Assembly (NCBI GenBank): GCA_963576785.1
Contig: OY756142.1
Location: 1,736,001 to 1,800,000 of the forward strand
Source of the DNA: Chlorophyllum brunneum
Lineage: Eukaryota; Basidiomycota; Agaricomycetes; Agaricales; Agaricaceae
Length of the DNA: 64,000 bases
Direction: 5' to 3'
Positions 58,012 to 64,000 of this stretch are shown here, one piece after another. Both the position numbers and the translations under genes were made by a program. The first letter of the stretch is position 1; every line of letters begins with the position of its first letter. The notes beneath the pieces were generated by a model. It did not search any database and was not told where the DNA came from. It saw only the letters and a program-made list of their open reading frames with translations.

Positions 58012-58971
58012 TCACGACTCATTCACTTCATCGATCCACTCCTGTAACCCAAGCTTTTGTCGGTATTCGCGTAGCTTCTCGGGTGATAGTTTTTGGAATG
58101 TGAGGCCTTCTGTAGGTTGTCCTGTGAACGATGGGTGGTCTTTGTCGTAAAGAGCAGATTCCGATCGGGTGAGCTGTGATGATTGAGTGGCCAGGGCCGA
58201 GAACGAGGATGTGGATTCATGATATCTAGGCAGGATTCAAATTTTGTGAGTGGTAGAACTATGTCAACAGGTACATACAGCCTACAAGTGGTGTCAGAAA
58301 TGCGGGTCTGCCGTGGCAGAACGACGTACCTATATGCTTCCTTGTTCCAGGCACTCACTTCTTTGAATTGATCCAACCTATATTTCTTGAAAGCAGCCTT
58401 GATGTGATAAAGAATATCATAGACATGGTGTTCTTTTGGCCTATACTCATCAAAAAAACGTCTAGGGAGTCAGGAAACGATTCACAATACCTACTTCCAG
58501 GGTCGAAAATGAGCACCGAGGTTGAAATAGCCCTTCTGGTCAATCAGGGGATGGAAAATATCCGTAACAAATTGAACTATTGGGATCTTGTCTGGATAAT
58601 CATCGGGGAAGTTCATACGAAAGCGGAGAATAGCACCAGCATAATATCCTACAATAAGAGCGATGAGGCCAAGACCCCAGCCACGATTAAATGGAGTATC
58701 GAGCTTAGCACACACCCTGATGAACGAAAAGTACAGCATCCCACATAAACAAGCTAGCTGGGGAAGGTACTACATACATGCCGAGGGGGCAGTGGTTTTG
58801 ATGTCTGAGTGACGTGTACTCCAATGAGAGAGTTGTCCGAGCGACGATTGACTGGGTAGACGGTGTGTCTACCTTTGCGCCAGTGCTTGTCGCAGGAGTA
58901 CGGGTGTTGACTTTGTTCGTCTTTGAATGAGTGCCCGGGGTAAGTGGGCTTGCTACAAATGAGCCTAGCAT
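58012..58971 (-). CDS. AKTIP/FTS-like protein, catalytically dead E2 (UEV) fold
   Basis: Probable member of the FTS-Hook-FHIP complex, a dynein adaptor for early endosomes. ATG 58971 gives MLGSFVASPLTPGTHSKTNK. The UBC-like part reads EYTSLRHQNHCPLGMYVVPS, LFMWDAVLFVHQG|YYAGAIL, RFRMNFPDDYPDKIPIVQFV and FHPLIDQKGYFNLGAHFRPW. Where active E2 enzymes have the catalytic Cys after the HPN-like motif, this reads YFNLG with no Cys. The C-terminal exons give FKKYRLDQFKEVSAWNKEAY, YHESTSSFSALATQSSQLTR, DKDHPSFTGQPTEGLTFQKL and SPEKLREYRQKLGLQEWIDE. The 3' end lies about 50 bases from the VIP1 stop (convergent). Confidence 0.87.
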
Positions 58972-59120
58972 ACCGGTGGTGATGGTGGTGATGGTAATGG
59001 TGTAATGTCAAGGATCAGAAGGTGCGAGGTACTAGGGATTTAAAGGCCTATGTTCCGCTGAACTATATATGTATATCTAAGTACACAGCGGACAAGGAAG
59101 TAAAAGAGGAGCGCAAGCCA

Positions 59121-61430
59121 CTATCTAGAATAGCCACCGCGATATCGAGGATGATGGCGATCGCGGGAGCCATCACGACTTTGTTTCTGACCCGCGCCTT
59201 TGATGGACAGTGAAATGGGATTGTGCGGTTGGGAGCTACTTCGTAATGGAGGCGGGTCCTTGAGTGGCTTATCGCCCAGGCGTTCTAGCAGGCTTGGCCG
59301 TGACTGTGGGGGTGGACGGACAGGGAGATCAGGGGGCGGAGGAGGTAAGAATTTTCGACCTGAGCCCAGTGATGCGATCTTGATCTTCACTTTACCATCC
59401 TCTCCGTTCCGGGTTCTGATTGATGCCTCGTCACCGTTACGAGCTCCTCGCTCCAGGTCCCTCTCACGTCTCGGGCCGCGCTCACCATTCCTTTCCTTGT
59501 CCCTCTCTCGTTCTCCGTCCCTTTGCATAACTCTAGCCCCATCCCTATCTCCATCCCTATTCTTATCCCTCTCCCTACCCCTTTCCCGTTTCCTGTCATA
59601 CTCCCTTGCCCTGTCTCGTTGCCGTTGCTTTTCTCTATCCTGCCTCGAGCTAGAAGAATCACCAGGGAAAGTACCGCGATTTCTGGCATTTCTCGAGTTT
59701 CCGAACCAATCTTCCGGATCACTCTCCTCTTCGAATTTTTGAGCATTTCTCCTCATTTTCTCCATCATCTTCTTTCTCCCTTGCCTTCCAACATGATCTG
59801 GGGCGTGTTCTCCCCAATTGCCGAATTGGTCTTCACGCTCCCATTCTCTTAATCGTCTCTTATGCTGCACCGGTGCTCCTGATTCATCAGGATGATAGAA
59901 AGGACCCATGCAGATGTTGTAGAGACCGAATGCTGATGGTTCGGCCGGTTTGTCGTATCGCTTCGGGTCTTGACAATCCTGTAAACGCTGAGGATTAGCA
60001 GTGGGATGACGACATGAAAGGAAAAGGATGTACATCTCCCCAGTGTCCAGTCTCTCCGCAGTTGTAACACCATTCATCTTCTGCGATGTAGCCTTCCCCA
60101 CCTTTGCCGAGCTCTAGTTCGCGTTTTGACCGCCTTTCACCCAATATCTGACTTCGGGCATCGTCTACTACGTAGACATATAATCTCCACCACGTAGGGC
60201 ATTCCTATAAGTCACAGCATAAGCATAAGTTAGTTAGCATGTAGAGTGAGCTCACACTGGTTTGATGGGTGTCAGAGTAACATCGGTCGCAGCGACCGCT
60301 GTTGTCGTGGTCTCTTATCCGTGCCATATGCCTATTCGGACAGTTCTATGAGGGAGAATTAATGATGTTGGGCCTAGTTAATTCTGGCGGGGATTGACAT
60401 ACGCTATTGATATGACCTTTCATTCCACAGGAAAAGCACACTTTGCTCACTGGACAAGATTTGGTGACGTGCTCGTCGCGTACACCACATGTCAGACACT
60501 ATTTTTGCAACCATTCGATTTAATAAGGTATGGGCGTAACAAAAGCCGGGGGGAATGAATCCATACATTAGATGGTCAGTTATGGACAAACAGAGGGGAT
60601 GTGTTACGAACGATGAGTATACGGCAGTGTGCGGTTTTGTGATCACCCTCTGCACCGCAATTTTTGCACACAGTCCTTTTCAGCTTGAGTAATTCGTCCT
60701 CAGGTTCTTCAAAGTATCGTAGGAACTCCTGTGGGGCGCGTCGTTAAGGCATAAAATTGGGGTCAGAACCAGACTGCCTAACCTTCTCATGGTCGCCACC
60801 ATATTCCAGATATTTGATGTAGTTTGTATCGCCTTCTTCATCCGATTCCTCTGGTGGTAGGATCTCGACTGGCGTAGATCCAAGGACGGAGACATGTGCT
60901 GGAAGTAGGAGTTTGGTTTCCCCACTCTTCTGGCTTGATGAACCATGGATGTCGGACATAAGCTGGGGAAGGTTTGCGACTGTCGGGGGTAAAGGGGCAG
61001 GATTAACATCCTCGAAGAACAGATCGTTGGCATTCGCGTTTCCGTTGGAAATAGGCCCAGACGACAACGTATATTTGTTCTTACTCCCCGTAGTTATTCG
61101 GTCCGGTAGCCTCGAGCTCGAAGTCTCGCTGTCCTTCGTTGTGGCCACATGCTCGTGTTTCCGTCTTACTGGCCTCCCGTTTTGTGGGTCGTCTGCCATC
61201 TCTTCATTTTCTCTCTCCTCAGAATTGTGCCGTGTGTTTGGAGCAGTCGTCTCTTGACTTTGAGTGCCAGTCTTTTTCGCCCGTTTCCTACGCTGTTTCT
61301 TTTCCTTTTCTGTAGGCGAGGATTTTAGTTCTGTAGATAGAGTATTAGTTGTGGGTTCTTGTGAGCTGGTGACAGCCGCAAGGGCAGATGATTCTGTAAG
61401 GTCGATGATTTCTTGGCCAGACATAGGCAT
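59121..61430 (-). CDS. AIR1/AIR2-like zinc-knuckle protein (TRAMP complex)
   Basis: RNA-binding component of the nuclear poly(A) polymerase complex that hands RNA to the exosome. ATG 61430 (MPMSGQEIIDLTESSALAAV) starts a disordered N-terminus; an in-frame ATG at 61487 would extend it. Five zinc knuckles are visible: CKNCGAEGDHKTAHC, CLTCGVRDEHVTKSC, CFSCGMKGHINSNC, CDRCYSDTHQTNEC and CYNCGETGHWGDDC, the number in yeast Air1/2. The first two have an extra residue before the His. Between YIKYLEYGGD and EFLRYFEEPEDE lies an intron. After the knuckles (FGLYNICMGPFYHPDESGAP) comes a long RD/RE/RK-rich tail (DREKQRQRDRAREYDRKRER) and a Pro-rich end. The tail is far longer than in yeast. Confidence 0.88.
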
Positions 61431-61771
61431 CCGAGCTAGCTGCTGGGGAAAAGGAGGGCAGCTCAGCTGAGAAAGCATGACTTTCATTTTCCCACAGGCT
61501 ACAGTTACAGGAGATACAAGCCCAGGCAATAGGCAATAGCATGTTGAGTACTTGGAAAGGCAAGTTGAATGCTACGTAAGATGATCATAAAGTACTGTTA
61601 AAGCTGGATCGGACTGCTGAGGTATGTTGTGTTTTGCGGTGATGGCAGGAGGTTGAGCTCCCAAATTTCCGCGTTGATTGTCTAGTGAGTGTAGTCATAC
61701 CTGTTGAGGTAAATATAGGACTATGCTGCGCAAGAAGGGTCGTCACTTACTTGCGGTAGAACGTTTCGGAA
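61431..61771. other. Intergenic: AIR-like promoter, CAF16 3' UTR
   Basis: 341 bases between two minus-strand genes. In-frame ATG 61487 of the downstream gene falls here. Nothing else is recognisable. Confidence 0.4.
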
Positions 61772-62842
61772 TCAGATGGTACAGTCTGTTGGCAGGTTCA
61801 GCATGCCGGGAGCTTGGATCGAAATGGAGTTACTTGCCTCATTCCTGCGACCCCGGGTCTTCTTGAGACCTTGCTTCTCTAAGCCCTCACGATGGGCCTT
61901 GTCGTCCCTGAGCCACTGGAGGGCTACCTTAAAGAGAGAGGTATCAGGTGGGAATTGTGCTGCCAGGGAAGACTCGTGGGTGATGGGCCATGCGGACGGT
62001 TCGGTCACGAAGGAGCCAAAGCGCATGTGCGCGATGTGGGTTGGGAAATCGTTGAGACCGTCAAAAATATGTGTGGCATCTAATGGATAATTTTTAGCGT
62101 GGGACAGTGAGGTGAGGTGAGTGTACATACAAAGAATGGTAGAGCCGCGGATCTCGCTGTCGCTCTTGAGAAAAGTGAGTAATTCATCACGGACGAGGAC
62201 ATCCAGGTCCACGGTAACCTGAGGAAGGCGTTAGCAACGATCGTCCAGAATGCAAAGGGGGGAGGTTTACTTCATCGAGTAGAAGAATATCCCATTCGAC
62301 CATCAAGCCGAAGCAGAGCTGAACTCGGCGCCGCTCGCCATCGGATATTTGATGCATGTGCCAGTCAAGATCGATGTCGAGGATGTCAAGCAGGCGGTCC
62401 CGCCGCTCCTTGTGCCTGTAACCTCCGACAGAGTCCAAAAATGCAGAAACGACGATGTCGCTTCTGACAACAGGATTCATAGCCCTAGGATCATATGTTC
62501 GTCAACTGTTGGACTGATAAGATTGATGGACGGACAGACCATTCTGTGCCAAGAAAGGTGACGCCAGGAGGAGAGTCGCGGAAGACATCGCGGCCTTTGA
62601 CTCGAATGTCAGAGCCGGCGGCGGTGACGAGGCGCTTTCCAGCGAGAATCTGCAAGAGGGTAGACTTGCCGGCTGATGGGGGTGAGTAAGGCTTGGCGGG
62701 ATGAGGGGGTGGACATGCCTCCGTTGGCGCCAACGAGGATTGTCCTGGAGCCCCTTGGAAGAGTGAGGGCGACGTCTATGAGCGAGGGCGCCGAGTCGCT
62801 GTTGTGTGTGTATGTGAGGCGACTGACGGAAATAGCGTGCAT
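61772..62842 (-). CDS. CAF16: CAF16-like soluble ABC ATPase
   Basis: ABC protein without membrane domain; the yeast relative Caf16 associates with CCR4-NOT. ATG 62842 gives MHAISVSRLTYTHNSDSAPS, then LTLPRGSRTILVGANG joined by an intron to AGKSTLLQILAGKRL (Walker A). Further motifs are RVKGRDVFRDSPPGVTFLGT, SAFLDSVGGYRHKERRDRLL, HQISDGERRRVQLCFGLM (ABC signature), EWDILLLDEV (Walker B) and VDLDVLVRDELLTFLKSDSE with RGSTIL. ATHIFDGLNDFPTHIAHMRF follows; the ATHIFDGL piece with switch His is characteristic of this family. The C-terminus LPTDCTI ends at 61772, though a last small intron is possible. Its ATG is 106 bases from that of the divergent gene. Confidence 0.9.
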
Positions 62843-62948
62843 GGCGGGCAGAGAGGGGCTGAGGCGTGCTGTGATTGGCTGTTCAGTGATTTCCCACTCA
62901 TCGCCTCTCTTCGTTCCTCTTCATCCTCGCCATTCCTTTCTTTCTCTC

Positions 62949-64000
62949 ATGCAACTCTCCCCCCTCCTCTTCCCCCGGCAGGACGGCGACTGCATCAAGA
63001 ACTGTCCAGAGCCCCTCCCTTGCGCTTGCAGTCCCACCCAGGACTGTGTAATCATCAACAGGCAAGTCTCCCTCCCCCGCCACTTCTTCCTCACTAGACC
63101 CTCCTGGCCTCTAGGGACTGCCACACATGCAGTCAGACTACCTGCGTCGCCAAGCATGATCCTACAAAGTCCGATGGCGGTGTGAGCAAGGGCGCGTTGG
63201 CAGGTGGCATTGTCGGCGCCGTAGTCTTTCTAGCGCTTTCAATTTCCCTTTATTTTTGGTACCGTCGCAAGTCGCGCATTCGCAGAATCCTCACAAACAA
63301 CCGCGAAGCACAACAGGACAAACCTGCTCCGGCGGCCGATGTTCTCAATCGCCCAGACCCCATCGAGAAACTTCCTATTCCTTCGTCCCAACAACCTTCA
63401 TTTGCCGCAGCGCCCGAGCATGTCGATCCAGAGTCGCATGGTACAACTCTGCCTCCTCCTCTTAGACCTCCGCTCATCAATCCTTTCGACGATTCAAATT
63501 CTATCCAAACAACGAAAACAGAGGGTCCAAATGTCATCCCTATCGCTCTCGTGCCACCGGAATCCCGTCACAGCAAGGCAGATACAGACACCTTACCATC
63601 TACGACTTCTTCGGGGCCCGTACGACCCCCCCGTTCCCCAGACCTCAACCTCAACCTCGAGCATGTTAATGTCTCCCACGACAATCTCCGTGTTCCTTAC
63701 GCTACTTCCACGGTCTCTGGAATCTCTGGAATATCCAACAGAAATTCATATATGTCTGGTGCTAGCTACTCGAGCGAGTTCCTTAACGAGGCACCCGTAA
63801 TTGTCACTGCCAACAAAGGTGCTGTCCGTCAGGTCCTCAATGTTGTCAAGGCCGAGGTCGTCGACGCCGGCACCATTTCGCCCACCTCTGATGGTGGTCT
63901 CAAACCCCCTTCATTCACTTCCCGCCCCACCATCAAATCTCCTTTGGCCTCAACTTCCTTTGGTCCTAGTGATGTCCTCAGTGAAGTTGATGAGAACGAA
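62949..64000 (+). CDS. OPY2: OPY2-like membrane anchor, 5' part
   Basis: Plasma-membrane anchor of the HOG osmosensing MAPK branch in yeast (recruits Ste50). ATG 62949 gives MQLSPLLFPRQDGDC. Exon 1 ends at 63061 and exon 2 begins at 63115; the intron has donor AG|GCAAGT, so it is GC-AG. Splicing yields an eight-Cys N-terminal domain, CIKNCPEPLPCACSPTQDC with VIINRDCHTCSQTTCV, typical of the Opy2 domain. A TM helix follows (ALAGGIVGAVVFLALSISLY), then basic WYRRKSRIRR and a long Ser/Pro-rich cytosolic region (NPFDDSNSIQTTKTEGPNVI, SGISGISNRNSYMSGASYSS, VIVTANKGAVRQVLNVVKAE). The frame is still open at the window end. No cleavable signal peptide is obvious. Confidence 0.85.

Noticed and set aside
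59200..59852. Ser/Leu/Pro-rich plus-strand ORFs
   Set aside because: Antisense of the RD/RE tail of the AIR-like protein.

Overview
This window is nuclear DNA of a filamentous basidiomycete fungus, most likely an agaricomycete mushroom-former. The evidence is the dense packing of genes on both strands, many short introns (about 45-75 nt, GT-AG) that can be spliced by eye, conserved fungal genes (TFIIF alpha, HIS6, OST1, YOS1, VIP1, AIR1/2, CAF16, OPY2) and a fungal wall gene (chitin deacetylase). I find 27 well-supported protein genes, two of them cut by the window edges, plus two weak candidates. I saw no convincing tRNA, rRNA, transposon or CRISPR array. Most genes have introns, so coordinates are CDS spans from start to stop codon; exon details are given where I could resolve them.

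Layout. 1-12.2 kb: the 3' part of TFIIF alpha (+), a GPI/TM-anchored chitin deacetylase (+), then a minus-strand run of a germinal-centre-type Ste20 kinase, ribosomal protein L35, HIS6 and a mitochondrial hydroxyacid-oxoacid transhydrogenase. 12.2-24 kb: a membrane-anchored aspartic protease (+), a PPR protein (-) head to head with a small secreted protein (+), ribophorin I/OST1 (-), mitochondrial L22 (-), YOS1 (+), a GILT-like thiol reductase (-) and a MIX23/CCDC58-like protein (-). 24-35 kb: a C2H2 zinc-finger protein (-), an unknown S/T/P-rich protein (-), a large kelch/multi-TM protein (+) and an acidic low-complexity protein (-). 35-54 kb: an ER Hsp90 with HDEL tail (-), a WW/FF-domain protein of the TCERG1 type (-), an MFS permease (+), an IQGAP-type scaffold (-) and a peroxisomal acyl-CoA synthetase ending in SKL (-). 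54-64 kb: VIP1/PPIP5K (+), an AKTIP/FTS-like inactive E2 (-), an AIR1/2-like zinc-knuckle protein (-), a CAF16-like ABC ATPase (-) and the 5' part of an OPY2-like HOG-pathway anchor (+).

The genes do not form an obvious pathway cluster. Secretory and ER functions recur (OST1, YOS1, the HDEL Hsp90, GILT, chitin deacetylase, secreted or anchored proteins). Cell polarity and signalling also recur (GCK kinase, IQGAP, VIP1, OPY2, AKTIP). The points most worth a second look are the HDEL-tailed Hsp90 in a fungus with a UPRE-like promoter motif, two GC-AG introns, very short divergent promoters (29 and 106 bp between start codons), a 22-nt first coding exon encoding part of a mitochondrial presequence, a start codon apparently separated from its gene by an intron, and several small genes visible only after splicing.
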